NCBI RefSeq assembly: GCF_007489275.1 | Contig: NZ_VLNR01000009.1 | Coordinates: forward strand, 54,077-118,076 | Direction of reading: 5' to 3' | Length of the DNA stretch: 64,000 bases | Source: Aquimarina algiphila | GTDB taxonomy: Bacteria; Bacteroidota; Bacteroidia; Flavobacteriales; Flavobacteriaceae | In this document: one piece after another, positions 42,015-53,022 of the stretch | How positions within the stretch are numbered: the first letter of the stretch is position 1 | Layout: each line of letters begins with the position of its first letter | Notes under the pieces: model-generated | Seen by the model: only the letters and a program-made list of their open reading frames with translations | What the model was told of the DNA's origin: nothing | Database searches by the model: none | Program-made: the position numbers and the translations under genes

Positions 42015-43166
42015 TTAGGTATTGACAAAGGTAGCTAACAACTCCAGAACTTCATCGATTTCTTTTCTAGAATTAAAAGAATGTAAACAAAATCGCAATC
42101 GCTCTTCACCTGCGGGTACTGTAGGAGACAAAATAGGTTTTACTTCAAATCCTTTTTCCTGAATTCTGGTTGCTATTTCTTTTATTTTCTTATTCCCTGA
42201 AATAATACAGCAATGGATCGCAGAATCACTTTTAATAAAATGTGATTTTAGATCAAGTGTTTCAAGTTTATCTTTAAAGAAAGAAATATTCTCAGCAAGT
42301 TTTTTTATTTCAGGTGTCGTATAAAGTTCCTGATAAGCAATATTGATAGTAGCCAGAGCGTGCGGTGGTAATCCTGTCGTATAGATAAAACTTCTGGCAA
42401 AATTTATTAAATACCTTTTTAAATCTAATGAGCCTAAAATTACAGCTCCATGACACCCCATTCCTTTACCAAATGTATTAATCCTTGCAAAAACCTGATC
42501 TTCAAGATGTAATTGTTGTAACCGTCCAGCTCCATATTTTCCGTGAACACCAATTGCATGTGCTTCATCAACTATAAGATGACAATCATATTTTTTACAG
42601 AAGGCTACAAAACCATTTAGATCAGGAGTATCCCCATCCATAGAAAAAACAGATTCGGTAACCACATAAATTTCCTGATTTTTATCATCCACATTTTGAA
42701 CTCGTCTAATGTGCACGTCTAAATCTTCTAAGTCATTATGCTTAAATTTATAGGATTTGGCATTACTCATTTGTATTCCATCTCTTATAGAAGCATGAAT
42801 TAACTCGTCATAAAAAATGATATCCCCGCGCTGTGGGACAGCAGAAAAAAAACCAACATTAGCATCGTACCCAGAATTAAACAACAAAGCAGTTTCTGCA
42901 TTATGAAATTTTGCTAAAAAAACTTCCGTTTCTGGATATAATGTATGATTCCCAGAAAGCAACCTGGAACCTGTTGCTCCATTTTTATAAATTTCTTTCT
43001 CTTTTAAGAACTCATGAGATCGATCAAAAATTCTTTTTGAAGAAGCAAATCCCAGATAGTCATTAGAAGAAAAATCGATTCGGCTTTCATGTACTGAAAG
43101 TTCACGAAGTGCATTATTTTCTTCTCTATGCTGAAGTTTTTTAAAAAGCTTTTGCGGTAATTGCAT
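42015..43166 (-). CDS. bioF: 8-amino-7-oxononanoate synthase
   Basis: 383 residues from ATG 43166 (MQLPQKLFKK). An alpha-oxoamine synthase: FSSNDYLGFA, GATGSRLLSGNH, the DEAHAIGVHGKYGAG motif and PLP-Lys in RINTFGKGMGCHGA. It condenses pimeloyl-ACP or -CoA with alanine. First gene of bioF-bioD-bioA. Confidence 0.96.
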   Translation of the reverse strand: MQLPQKLFKKLQHREENNALRELSVHESRIDFSSNDYLGFASSKRIFDRSHEFLKEKEIYKNGATGSRLLSGNHTLYPETEVFLAKFHNAETALLFNSGYDANVGFFSAVPQRGDIIFYDELIHASIRDGIQMSNAKSYKFKHNDLEDLDVHIRRVQNVDDKNQEIYVVTESVFSMDGDTPDLNGFVAFCKKYDCHLIVDEAHAIGVHGKYGAGRLQQLHLEDQVFARINTFGKGMGCHGAVILGSLDLKRYLINFARSFIYTTGLPPHALATINIAYQELYTTPEIKKLAENISFFKDKLETLDLKSHFIKSDSAIHCCIISGNKKIKEIATRIQEKGFEVKPILSPTVPAGEERLRFCLHSFNSRKEIDEVLELLATFVNT

Positions 43167-43353
43167 AACAGTCCAAAAATAAAACAAATACAGTTTAAAA
43201 AATGACGGATTTTTAATTAATACTTATATTTGGATTTCATCACTTATTCATAGTCAAATCACAATGAAAAGCGTATAGTAAAAAAGTCTAAAATCATTTA
43301 GGAATCGCTATACAAATTTGATCTAACAATCAAAAAACAATAAAACGAAAACC

Positions 43354-45156
43354 ATGAGACTCATACACATATTAATAGCGATACTACTTGTACAATTGGG
43401 CTTCTCGCAATCAAAAAATCAATATAGCATATCTTTTGACAATGCGGTCCATCATGAGGCCAAAATAAAACTAACTTTAACAGATCTAAAAGCAGATACT
43501 ATTGCTGTAAGGATGAGTAGAACATCTCCCGGAAGATATGCTTTGCATGAATTTGCGAAGAATGTCTATGATCTAGTAGTTACTGATGGTAAAGGCAAAA
43601 AAATCACCGCTACTCGACCTAACCCACATCAATGGGATATCTCGGGACATGATGGTACTGTTAACGTTTCTTATACTTTATTTGCAGATCGAGCAGATGG
43701 TACCTATTCGCAAATTGATGAAACTCATGCTCATCTTAATATTCCTGCCACTTTTATATATGCCCCAGAACTAAAAGATCGACCGATAGAAATTACTTTT
43801 GATCTTAGAAAAGATCTAAATTGGAAAATAGCTACCCAACTCAAGACTTTGGGAACGAATAAATTTGGTGCTCCTAATCTACAATACTTTATGGATAGTC
43901 CTGTAGAAATTAGTAACCATACAGTACGGGAGTTTAAAGTAGCTTCCAATGGTTCAGACTATATTATAAAGCTTGCTTTACATCACCCTGGCACAGAAGA
44001 AGAGGCCAGTACTTACTTTGAAAAAATAAAAAAGATTGTAGTACAGGAAAAAGCTGTATTTGGAGAGTATCCAAAGTTTGACAATAATACATATACTTTT
44101 TTAGCCTGTTATATGCCACAAGTATCAGGAGATGGTATGGAACATAGAAATTCTACAATACTTACCAGTACACGTAGTCTTGCCAATGAAGGAATGGAAA
44201 AAAATATAGGTACTGTATCTCATGAATTTTTTCATGCCTGGAATGTGGAACGTATACGACCAAAAACATTAGAACCTTTTAATTTTGAAGAAGCTAATAT
44301 GTCGGGAGAATTATGGTTTGCAGAAGGGTTTACCAGTTATTATACCGGTTTAATCTTGTGTAGAGCCGGCATTTTAAGTCAAGAGCAATACATAAAGGGA
44401 TTAGCAGGATCTTATAATTATGTCTGGAACTCACCTGCCAGAGCCTATTTTAATCCAACAGAAATGAGCTATCAGGCTCCTTTTGTAGATGCCGCAACAT
44501 CAGTAGATCCAGTAAATCGAGGAAATACCTTTATTTCATATTACTCTTATGGTAGTGTATTAGGATTAGCACTTGATTTATCGCTAAGAAGTCTTAAAGA
44601 TGACCTTAATCTGGATGACTATATGAAGCTAGTTTGGAAAAAATATGGTAAAACTGAAATTCCATATACCAAAAATAATTTACGAACCACTTTAAAAGAA
44701 TATGCTGGAAAAAGTTTTGCTAGTGATTTCTTCCAAAAATATATTGATGATAGCCAAATCCCTGATTATAAAACTTTATTTGCTGAGTTTGGAGTTTCGT
44801 TAATTAATGATTCTAAAAAACCATATCACGGAATCTCAATAAAATTTGATAAAAATAATAACGCAATAATCAATAATTATCCTAAAAAGGGAACACCAGC
44901 ATATAAAGTAGGATTAGATAAAGATGATATTATTTTAGCAATAAATGATGATTCCTTTACTAATAAAAAAGAACTGGAAGAATTACTTAAAAAATATACT
45001 CCTGGAGAAAAAATAAAGATCACTTACAAAAGGTTTGAAAAAGAGATAGAAACAGAAATGACTCTTGCTACAGATCCAAAAATTGAGATTGTATTACAAC
45101 AAAATGCTGGTAAAAAAGCCACAAACAAACGTGAAAAATGGTTAAACGCTAAATAG
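43354..45156 (+). CDS. M61-family metallopeptidase with PDZ domain
   Basis: 600 residues with a signal peptide (about 1-19, LVQLGFSQ). An N-terminal beta domain precedes the peptidase with SHEFFHAWNVERIRP (HExxH about residues 290-294) and downstream Glu in GELWFAEGFTSYY. A PDZ domain lies at about 480-560 (GLDKDDIILAINDDSF). M61 enzymes are glycyl aminopeptidases of the M1-like clan. A GNAT gene follows after 11 nt. Confidence 0.93.
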   Translation: MRLIHILIAILLVQLGFSQSKNQYSISFDNAVHHEAKIKLTLTDLKADTIAVRMSRTSPGRYALHEFAKNVYDLVVTDGKGKKITATRPNPHQWDISGHDGTVNVSYTLFADRADGTYSQIDETHAHLNIPATFIYAPELKDRPIEITFDLRKDLNWKIATQLKTLGTNKFGAPNLQYFMDSPVEISNHTVREFKVASNGSDYIIKLALHHPGTEEEASTYFEKIKKIVVQEKAVFGEYPKFDNNTYTFLACYMPQVSGDGMEHRNSTILTSTRSLANEGMEKNIGTVSHEFFHAWNVERIRPKTLEPFNFEEANMSGELWFAEGFTSYYTGLILCRAGILSQEQYIKGLAGSYNYVWNSPARAYFNPTEMSYQAPFVDAATSVDPVNRGNTFISYYSYGSVLGLALDLSLRSLKDDLNLDDYMKLVWKKYGKTEIPYTKNNLRTTLKEYAGKSFASDFFQKYIDDSQIPDYKTLFAEFGVSLINDSKKPYHGISIKFDKNNNAIINNYPKKGTPAYKVGLDKDDIILAINDDSFTNKKELEELLKKYTPGEKIKITYKRFEKEIETEMTLATDPKIEIVLQQNAGKKATNKREKWLNAK

Positions 45157-45167
45157 TCACATACATC

Positions 45168-45707
45168 ATGAGTATAACGTATACCACGGTTACTTCTGAA
45201 GAGGAATTACAACAAATCTTAACTCTTCAACAAAATAACTTACCTATATCAATTTCTAAAAGCGAAAAAGAAATAGAAGGCTTTCTTACCGTGCAACATG
45301 ATCTTGAAATCCTTAAAAAAATGAATACTTTACAACCACATGTTATCGCCAAAGATGGCAACAAAGTGGTTGGCTATGCACTGTGTATGCTTAAAGATTT
45401 TAAAGAGGATATTGAAATTCTGAAACCCATGTTTACTCAAATTGAAGCACATTTAGATGCGCATATCTCTTATTTTGTTATGGGGCAAATCTGTATTGAC
45501 AAAGCCTATCGAAAACAAGGCATTTTTAGAGGTTTGTATCAAACCATCAAAAAAGAATCACAACAAAACTATAGTCTCCTTATTACAGAAGTTGCATCAA
45601 ATAATTTACGCTCATTACAAGCGCATTATGCAATAGGTTTTAAAACATTAATTACTCATAAATCCGATGGTGTAGAATGGCATCTTATTCATTGGAACTG
45701 GGAGTGA
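45168..45707 (+). CDS. GNAT-family N-acetyltransferase
   Basis: 179 residues. Acetyl-CoA loop in FVMGQICIDKAYRKQGIFRGLYQ with the RxQGxxxG-type pattern, then LLITEVASNNLRSLQAHYAIGF typical of the GNAT C-terminal half. Acceptor unknown. Ends inside the convergent S9 peptidase gene (23-nt overlap). Confidence 0.88.
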   Translation: MSITYTTVTSEEELQQILTLQQNNLPISISKSEKEIEGFLTVQHDLEILKKMNTLQPHVIAKDGNKVVGYALCMLKDFKEDIEILKPMFTQIEAHLDAHISYFVMGQICIDKAYRKQGIFRGLYQTIKKESQQNYSLLITEVASNNLRSLQAHYAIGFKTLITHKSDGVEWHLIHWNWE

Positions 45708-48525
45708 TGCTTTGCCGTTTCCCTACCGTTTCCAGATCATAGCCAAAATCTCTTCCTTTTTGTATCCTGGGAACACCTTTAGTCATCCATTCTGGTGCAA
45801 GTTCACCTTTTAAGTAATGATCAAAAAACTGCATCATCCGTATTGAAAGATCTTGTCTGTTTTTTATCTTTCTTAGGTTATGAGCTTCATCATTATACAC
45901 CAATAACCATGCTGGTTTTTGCAGTCTGCGCATTCCCATAAACATTTCAATACCTTGATAATACGGGACAGCTCCATCTTTATCATTATGCATCATTAAT
46001 AGTGGTGTTTCTATTTTGGGAATTCCAAATAATGGAGAGTTTTCTATATATAAATCAAATCCATCCCATAGATTTTTACCTATACGACTTTGTGTTTTTT
46101 CATATTGAAAAGCCCTACTCATTCCTGATTGCCATCGGATTCCTCCATATGCAGAAGTCATATTACTCACAGGTGCGCCCGCCATTGCAGCTTTAAATTT
46201 ATTAGTTACTGTAACTAAATACGCCACTTGATATCCTCCCCAACTCTGACCTTGAATAGCCATATTATCACTATCAATATATCCAGATTTTTCTAATGCT
46301 TCTACTCCAGAAACGATACAATTATAAGCACTCGCTCCGGGTTTACCTTCTTCATAAACAATATCAGGCACGAACATGATATAATCATTACTTACGAGAT
46401 AAGAAGCATTTACCGTAGAAGCACTAGGCCTTGGAATATGATAATAATTATAGCTATCTGATCTTTTCTCATAAAAATAAGTGATCAAGGGGTACTTTTT
46501 AGATGGGTCAAAATCTTCTGGTTTATATAGAATTCCTTCTAATTTTTTGCCATCAAATGCTTTCCATGAAAACAACTCTGCAGTTCCCCATTTAAAATCT
46601 TTTTGATGTGGATTGATTTCTGTGATTTTATTTGATTCTTTAAATCCATCATCTGTTACATAAAGATCAGAAAAAGTAGTGAAGTTTTCCTTTCGATAGG
46701 TAAACACCTCATTATATTTTGCTTTTTTATAAGATCCTATATAGAATTCTAATGGTTTTATTTTTTCAATAAGTTTTTCCTTTCGTAAAACATATAAACC
46801 AGAAACTTTTGTCTTTTTATCAAAACTTGTAATCAACAATGCCTTATTACTATATGACGCTAAATTTCTATGATCAGAATCTAGTCTTTGTGTTCTATAT
46901 TGGATATTATTTTGTCTTCCGATTTTAGTTATATTACTTGGTGTTTTATTTCCCGAAAGCAAAACTTTCCAAACATCAAATTTATCATAGATCAAGGCAT
47001 TACCTTCATTGTCAAAACCTCCAAACCCATATGGGAAAGGTGACGCAGGTCTATCGTTATCCTCATCATAAAATGCTACTTCTAAATCTTTAGTAAGATT
47101 TGTTTTTTGTTCGGTGTGCAAATTAACTGACCACCAATTTTTGGTATTCATATCATAATACAAAGCATATTTTCCGTCTGGAGACAAATATGGTCGAGAA
47201 CCTACATTTTCAATTATCAAATGCTTTTGCCCTGTATTTGTATTAATTTTATAATAATCTTTGGTTCGAGGGAAATCCCAGGATCGTCTAACATCATAAG
47301 GTGATCCCGTTGATCCTAAAACAAATTGCTGTTCTCTATCATCATCAAAAATGACATCATCAATAGTATTATCCTGAATATGAATATAGTTTTTGGTTTC
47401 TGTATTATAGTACGATAGATAAGCCTTCTTATTAAGTTTTTCGAATTTGGATTTCTGTTCGGGTTGAATCAGCTTATCCTGCCAATTCCAAACATCTACT
47501 TGAGGTATTTCATCTTTTAATAAAGTTGTGTCCTTACTATATACAATTCTGGGTTTTGAAAATAAGTAAAGTCGTTTTCCGTTTTCAGAGAAAAAAGGAG
47601 TTTGATCCTTACTCAACTCCCAATTTTTCCTAAGGTGTTTACCCTTAACATCAACAAGCTTTTGTAATCTTCTATCTTTATAATAATGTAGTTCAAATTT
47701 TAAAGAGTCTATTGCTGTAGAATCTGTAACTGATAAATATGTAAATTGACTACCATCTTTATACACCGAGAGTTTAGTATACATGTATTTTGTAGTATCT
47801 ATAACAGTCTTTGTCCCAGATATTAAATTGTATTGAAATACGCCTAGATCTCTTTCTTTTTCTTTTTTATTTTTAAGTGTATAATAAAAAGTATTTCCTC
47901 GCTCAGGAATAGTAAAATCTTTTATTTGATGTATGGTATCTTTTTGTTTAGTTTCTAAGTTATATACCAGAGCATAATTTTGTTTATATGCTAATGAAGT
48001 ATTTTTTTGTAACGTGTCTTTTTTCTGTTCAGAAGCGTCTTTCTTTTTCTTTTTTTCCTTTTTATACTTTTCAAGAACTAACCAGCCTTCTTCTTTTTGG
48101 GGCATTTTATAAGTCTTGACTCTTAAAATAGAATCTGAAATGCTATTGGTTTTTGCATCATAGATCAATAATGCATCCTTTGTTCTGTTTTCTTTTTTTA
48201 TCTCTTTCTTTTTTTCTTTTCTAGTTAATTGATATGCCGGTTTTTTCTTAAAAACCACATAGTTTTCATCCCAAGAAATTGAAGCCTGATATCCATTTGG
48301 ATAAGTGAATTTAGTTTTACTTTGAGTATTATATATTTCTAAATAGCCATCGCCTCTTTTAGTATTAGTTTGGATTGTAGAAACAATTAGTCTTCCTTTA
48401 TTTGATATTTTTACTTTAGTAATATTCTTCCATAAATCGTAGTCATCATGGGTCAAAGTCTTTTTCTGCGCAGAAAGAAATGAAGTGCTTAGTATAACTA
48501 CAAAGGTGATCAGTCTTTGAATCAT
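45685..48525 (-). CDS. S9-family (prolyl oligopeptidase-type) peptidase, exported
   Basis: 946 residues with a signal peptide (about 1-19). A long beta-propeller region (about 30-660) with a Lys-rich insert (YKKEKKKKKDASEQK, about 155-170) precedes the alpha/beta hydrolase domain: Ser about 761 in IQGQSWGGYQVAY, Asp near MMHNDKDGAVPYY and His in YNDEAHNLR. Probably a periplasmic or surface dipeptidyl-peptidase or acylaminoacyl-peptidase. Confidence 0.92.
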   Translation of the reverse strand: MIQRLITFVVILSTSFLSAQKKTLTHDDYDLWKNITKVKISNKGRLIVSTIQTNTKRGDGYLEIYNTQSKTKFTYPNGYQASISWDENYVVFKKKPAYQLTRKEKKKEIKKENRTKDALLIYDAKTNSISDSILRVKTYKMPQKEEGWLVLEKYKKEKKKKKDASEQKKDTLQKNTSLAYKQNYALVYNLETKQKDTIHQIKDFTIPERGNTFYYTLKNKKEKERDLGVFQYNLISGTKTVIDTTKYMYTKLSVYKDGSQFTYLSVTDSTAIDSLKFELHYYKDRRLQKLVDVKGKHLRKNWELSKDQTPFFSENGKRLYLFSKPRIVYSKDTTLLKDEIPQVDVWNWQDKLIQPEQKSKFEKLNKKAYLSYYNTETKNYIHIQDNTIDDVIFDDDREQQFVLGSTGSPYDVRRSWDFPRTKDYYKINTNTGQKHLIIENVGSRPYLSPDGKYALYYDMNTKNWWSVNLHTEQKTNLTKDLEVAFYDEDNDRPASPFPYGFGGFDNEGNALIYDKFDVWKVLLSGNKTPSNITKIGRQNNIQYRTQRLDSDHRNLASYSNKALLITSFDKKTKVSGLYVLRKEKLIEKIKPLEFYIGSYKKAKYNEVFTYRKENFTTFSDLYVTDDGFKESNKITEINPHQKDFKWGTAELFSWKAFDGKKLEGILYKPEDFDPSKKYPLITYFYEKRSDSYNYYHIPRPSASTVNASYLVSNDYIMFVPDIVYEEGKPGASAYNCIVSGVEALEKSGYIDSDNMAIQGQSWGGYQVAYLVTVTNKFKAAMAGAPVSNMTSAYGGIRWQSGMSRAFQYEKTQSRIGKNLWDGFDLYIENSPLFGIPKIETPLLMMHNDKDGAVPYYQGIEMFMGMRRLQKPAWLLVYNDEAHNLRKIKNRQDLSIRMMQFFDHYLKGELAPEWMTKGVPRIQKGRDFGYDLETVGKRQSITPSSNE

Positions 48526-48743
48526 AATTCAAGTTTTAATATTAGCGAGTTTTTGCATGGGGAAAAGTATAAAACCTTTCTGCTAATATAGGTTGTTTAA
48601 CATAATTTTATCTAAAAATCAGGCATTTATATCGTAATACCGTTAATTTTTTAGAACATCAAAAATATTGCGCTTTTTACTTGTATTAAATCAATGATAC
48701 CATGAAACCAAAAAATTGACTTCATGGTACCATAATTAAGTTT

Positions 48744-49757
48744 TTATTCAATTCCCAAATATGGATTATAGGTATATGTTTTATCAAAGTTTTCTAGTCC
48801 ATTAAAATATTCATCTACAAGGTGAGCGGGGTAATATGCTATTCCTCCTGCTAATAACCCTTGATTTCCTCCATCATTTTTATCATCCCAATTCCAAGGA
48901 GCATTAGCGTTACCATTCCCATACGATTTCTGAAAAGATTTGGCATTACTAAATAGACTAGTATTAAATCTTTGATCCCACATCCCTCCATTTTCGAAAA
49001 TGTTTACTAGTTTATATTTTACATTTCTATCATAGATATCAGAAGGATACTCACTTGTGGTTTTGCTTGGAAAATACACTATATAATCGCTCCCTCCTGG
49101 TTTTTGTTTTGAATGCGCTTTTATACCATGGCCTTTGGCTTCTGCAGAGGTTTTAAATCGACTTACTCCATTGTGATTTTGTAATGTTAATGTTCCATCT
49201 ATATCTTCGTTTCCATTAGTTAATCCAGAGTTAGGTGCTTTATAAGAATAAAAATCAGAGTGAAATACGGTTATAGCTCCCAAAGCACTGCCATACATCG
49301 AATTATCTTTTTTAACAACCGTCAAAACACCTTCCAGATCATTTTCATGTTCATCTATGCGATATAGAAAGAAAATATCTGTCCAGTCTCTTGGATGAAA
49401 AAACGCATAAGTAATAAAATAATGTGTTGTTGTTTCTACTACAGAATAATACCCCACAGCATTTCCTTGATTGTTAGTTTTTGAAATATTACTCCAGTTA
49501 TTCTTTGCATTAAGATCTCCATCAAAATCATATCGTGTAATATAATCTGCTTTCCCACTCAAACCATGAGAACCAGTCCTGTCAACGTCCTGATAATGAA
49601 TCGGAGCATGGTAAAATGCCAAGTCGAGGTAAAAATTTTGGTTTTTGTTTAAATTAATAGCATTCTCTCTCTGGGTTTGATCAGGGGTAAAATCATCCCC
49701 TTTTTCGCAACTAAGAATAACAATAAAGATGAGTGTAAATAAAATAGATTTTTTCAT
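48744..49757 (-). CDS. Lipoprotein of unknown function with HENDLEG motif
   Basis: 337 residues with a lipobox (VILSCEKGDD). The body has YHAPIHYQDVD, YSVVETTTHYFITYAFFHPRDW and DEHENDLEGVLTVV, the last two being strongly conserved-looking blocks. Similar exported proteins exist in other phyla, annotated as hypothetical. No catalytic assignment is made. Monocistronic. Confidence 0.6.
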   Translation of the reverse strand: MKKSILFTLIFIVILSCEKGDDFTPDQTQRENAINLNKNQNFYLDLAFYHAPIHYQDVDRTGSHGLSGKADYITRYDFDGDLNAKNNWSNISKTNNQGNAVGYYSVVETTTHYFITYAFFHPRDWTDIFFLYRIDEHENDLEGVLTVVKKDNSMYGSALGAITVFHSDFYSYKAPNSGLTNGNEDIDGTLTLQNHNGVSRFKTSAEAKGHGIKAHSKQKPGGSDYIVYFPSKTTSEYPSDIYDRNVKYKLVNIFENGGMWDQRFNTSLFSNAKSFQKSYGNGNANAPWNWDDKNDGGNQGLLAGGIAYYPAHLVDEYFNGLENFDKTYTYNPYLGIE

Positions 49758-49914
49758 AATTGAAAAGTGTTTGGTTAATAATCACTTAAAAGTAATACCC
49801 TACACCTTTCAAAAGCTTAGCTAATTCTTAAGGCTACTTTACGTTAATATTGATAAAAGGTTATCTATATTAAATTAGTCTGAATATTTGAACGATCGAG
49901 TTTTTAATACTGTT

Positions 49915-50610
49915 TTAAAACAATCTGTATTTCAAAATAGCTTTATACGATTGTCCTATAGGAATAACCGCTCCTTCTAACTTAATTTGATTCCCTACAA
50001 TACTTTTAATTGAAAAAACACTCACCATAAAAGAGCGATGTACTCTTATAAATTGTTCTGTTGGTAGAATGGTTTCAAAATAAGAAATTGATTGATGGAT
50101 AAGTAACATTTCATTTTGAAGGTATAATTTTACATAACTACCATAACTTTCTAAATATTTAATATCATCTAACTGAATATGATAAGTTTCTTTATCTCCC
50201 TTTAAAAAAATACTGGTATTAGTCGCCTCCTTGACAATTTTATTTTTCTTCGAAGAATGTTCTTTTTCTTTGATTACTTTGGTATATGCTTTTAAGAATC
50301 GTTCAAAAGAAAAAGGTTTTAATAAATAGTCACAAACTTCTAACTCATAACTTTCTACTGCAAATTCTGAATACGCAGAAGTAATTATAATCAACGGAGG
50401 GGAGGTTAACGTTCGTAAAAAATCCAAGCCTTTTAGTTTAGGCATTTCAATATCCAAAAAAATCAGATCTACTTGTTTTTTCTGCAAAAATGTTATTGCA
50501 TCTATGGCATTATAACAATTCCCAATCAAGGTTAAATCACTTAGTGACACAGCATAATCTTCGATTATAGTATGCGCTATAGGTTCATCATCTACAATGA
50601 TATAATTCAT
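49915..50610 (-). CDS. LytTR-family response regulator
   Basis: 231 residues: receiver domain with Asp in LIFLDIEMPKLKG and a LytTR domain (about 130-231, with RVHRSFMVSVFSI). It begins 2 nt after the kinase gene. Paralogous in layout to the pair at 33976-35758. Confidence 0.92.
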   Translation of the reverse strand: MNYIIVDDEPIAHTIIEDYAVSLSDLTLIGNCYNAIDAITFLQKKQVDLIFLDIEMPKLKGLDFLRTLTSPPLIIITSAYSEFAVESYELEVCDYLLKPFSFERFLKAYTKVIKEKEHSSKKNKIVKEATNTSIFLKGDKETYHIQLDDIKYLESYGSYVKLYLQNEMLLIHQSISYFETILPTEQFIRVHRSFMVSVFSIKSIVGNQIKLEGAVIPIGQSYKAILKYRLF

Positions 50611-50612
50611 GT

Positions 50613-51923
50613 TTAGATATTAATTGTTAAACGTACGTTATAGGTTTCTTTCTGGATATCAAAATCAAGAGTAAATGCATTATTATATATAATCTCTAAT
50701 CGTTTTTTCAGGTTTTCTAGTCCAATACCTTTAGAATCACTTTGAGCAGATTTATCATAATTATTAGAAACTTCAAACATAATCTGACGATTAGAAACTT
50801 CAAGATTTATATTGACGTAAGCTCCTTTCACTAAAGAATCTACTCCATGCTTAAATGCATTTTCTAACAATATTATAAATAATAATGGAGGAATCAGGAT
50901 ATCAGATTCTTGAATATCTTTATTAAAAGTAATTTCTACCTTTTCATGATGTCGTATTTGCTGAAGTTCTATATAATTCTCAAGATATTCTATCTCCTCT
51001 TCTAGTTTTACTTCAGATTCTTTCCCTTTATAAATTACATATCTCATAATATCGGAGAGTTTAAGAATAAGATCTGGAGCATCATCAGATTTACGTTTTG
51101 CAAGTCCGTATAAATTATTTAGGGTATTAAAAAAGAAATGCGGATTTACCTGTTGTTTTAGCAATGCTAACTCTGCTTTGGCTTTATCTGCTTTTAGATT
51201 TTGAAACCATTTCCATTGATCATACAGCCACAATATGATAAACAACGGTATGGGAAACAAAAACATTATAAACAAATCGAGATTTTCTGAATGTGTTCTG
51301 GTACCTAAAAAAGCTATAACTAAATAAAATAACACTAACCCTCCTCCATAGAGTCCGATAATCAACAATCTGTATTTTTGAAAAAATCTTGGTGCCAAAA
51401 TATAAAATACTCCCAACCAAAATAATGTCAATAAGGAAAATGTAATTGGGTTATCAGGCACTCTCATATAGTCATCTATTATTAACATAACAATAAAAAT
51501 GATAGCAAGGATTATCATTTTTATCAAGATAGACTTACGTTCTTTTAATAATGTAATTGTGTTTTTATTCTTATACTTCTGTAAATACCATGACCAAAGA
51601 ATGTAAAAACTGCTTATAAACAATAAAAACATACAACTGATTCCTAACACTCTATAATCCATTAATCTCCCCAACATAAATCCTATCAAAGAGATTGTCC
51701 AACTGGCTATCATCCAATAAAAAATCCTCTCTTTTCTATGAAAAAATGCAGCGTGTACGATAATAGAAATAACTAATCCCCAAAATATAAACCCCAATAC
51801 ATTAACTAGTATTTCTTCAGAATCGATACGAATAAAATCAACATACTTAAGGCCTTCAATTATAAAAAAGAGAAGTATAAATCCAAATGGGATAGCTCTA
51901 TATTTCTTTAAAAATCCAATCAT
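50613..51923 (-). CDS. LytS-type sensor histidine kinase
   Basis: 436 residues. Seven or eight TM helices (about 12-235), a short coiled coil, then the His_kinase domain with His in VNPHFFFNTLNNLYGLAK and the ATP-binding part (LENAFKHGVDS, KGIGLENLKKRLEIIY). Divergent from the ABC transporter genes, which it may regulate (inference from adjacency). Confidence 0.92.
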   Translation of the reverse strand: MIGFLKKYRAIPFGFILLFFIIEGLKYVDFIRIDSEEILVNVLGFIFWGLVISIIVHAAFFHRKERIFYWMIASWTISLIGFMLGRLMDYRVLGISCMFLLFISSFYILWSWYLQKYKNKNTITLLKERKSILIKMIILAIIFIVMLIIDDYMRVPDNPITFSLLTLFWLGVFYILAPRFFQKYRLLIIGLYGGGLVLFYLVIAFLGTRTHSENLDLFIMFLFPIPLFIILWLYDQWKWFQNLKADKAKAELALLKQQVNPHFFFNTLNNLYGLAKRKSDDAPDLILKLSDIMRYVIYKGKESEVKLEEEIEYLENYIELQQIRHHEKVEITFNKDIQESDILIPPLLFIILLENAFKHGVDSLVKGAYVNINLEVSNRQIMFEVSNNYDKSAQSDSKGIGLENLKKRLEIIYNNAFTLDFDIQKETYNVRLTINI

Positions 51924-52128
51924 AACTCAAAAATAATAAACCTATACATATCCCAATAGTTATATGTACAGACGCTATCAAAATAGAAACGAACTCGTCA
52001 TTTTTTTTGATTAATCGTATTTATTGTGTTTTTCAAAGTATCTGTTCAATTCTATTTGTATTCATATATATTATTGGGTTTCTCTTCCAACTCAATTTAT
52101 GTTCGTGTCAGAATCAAAATTAATTGGT

Positions 52129-52998
52129 ATGAACACATTACAAATAAAAAATGTATCAAAAACCTATGCTAATGGCGTAAAAGCGTTAGATACTATTTCA
52201 CTAACCATTCATAATGGTATGTTTGGCTTGTTAGGACCAAACGGAGCAGGTAAATCTTCTTTAATGCGAACAATTGCGACTTTACAAGAACAGTCATCGG
52301 GAGACATCTTGTTTAACGGAATTGATATTATTAAACAACCTCAGGAATTAAGAAATCAATTAGGATACCTCCCACAGGAATTTGGAGTATATCCAAAAAT
52401 TTCTGCGCAAAAACTCTTGGATCACCTTGCTATTTTAAAGGGTATTATTAATAAAAAAGAACGCAAAGAACAAGTAGAAGCCTTATTGCAACAAACAAAT
52501 CTAAACCAGCATAGAAAAAAAGCAGTATATACTTTTTCTGGCGGAATGCGACAACGATTTGGTATTGCACAAGCATTATTAGGTAATCCTAAGTTGATTA
52601 TTGTAGATGAACCAACAGCTGGTCTGGATCCTGAAGAGCGTAATCGATTTCTAAATTTATTAAGTGAAATAGGAGAACACATTATTATTATTCTATCTAC
52701 TCATATTGTAGAAGATGTAAAAGATTTATGTGCTAATATGGCTATCATGAGTCAGGGTAAAATAATTACAAAAGGTATTCCTACTCAATTAACAGAGAAA
52801 TTACATGGCAAAATCTGGCACAAGATCATAGAAAAACAAGATCTAAAAAGTTATCAAACTGCTTTTAATGTCATTTCTACTCGACTAATATCTGGCAAAA
52901 CGCAACTTCATGTTCTTGCAGATGAAAAACCAGAAGCCGGATTTGAACCTATTAATCCGGGATTAGAAGATGTGTATTTCAGCACGTTACAAGCATAA
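52129..52998 (+). CDS. ABC transporter ATP-binding protein
   Basis: 289 residues from ATG 52129 (MNTLQIKNVSKTY); the open frame extends upstream but without homology-like sequence. Walker A GPNGAGKSS, signature TFSGGMRQR, Walker B LIIVDEPTAGLDPEER. The ATPase would power the permease-peptidase fusion encoded 24 nt downstream. Confidence 0.94.
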   Translation: MNTLQIKNVSKTYANGVKALDTISLTIHNGMFGLLGPNGAGKSSLMRTIATLQEQSSGDILFNGIDIIKQPQELRNQLGYLPQEFGVYPKISAQKLLDHLAILKGIINKKERKEQVEALLQQTNLNQHRKKAVYTFSGGMRQRFGIAQALLGNPKLIIVDEPTAGLDPEERNRFLNLLSEIGEHIIIILSTHIVEDVKDLCANMAIMSQGKIITKGIPTQLTEKLHGKIWHKIIEKQDLKSYQTAFNVISTRLISGKTQLHVLADEKPEAGFEPINPGLEDVYFSTLQA

Positions 52999-53022
52999 AT
53001 TAATTACAAAATAAACGCGATT

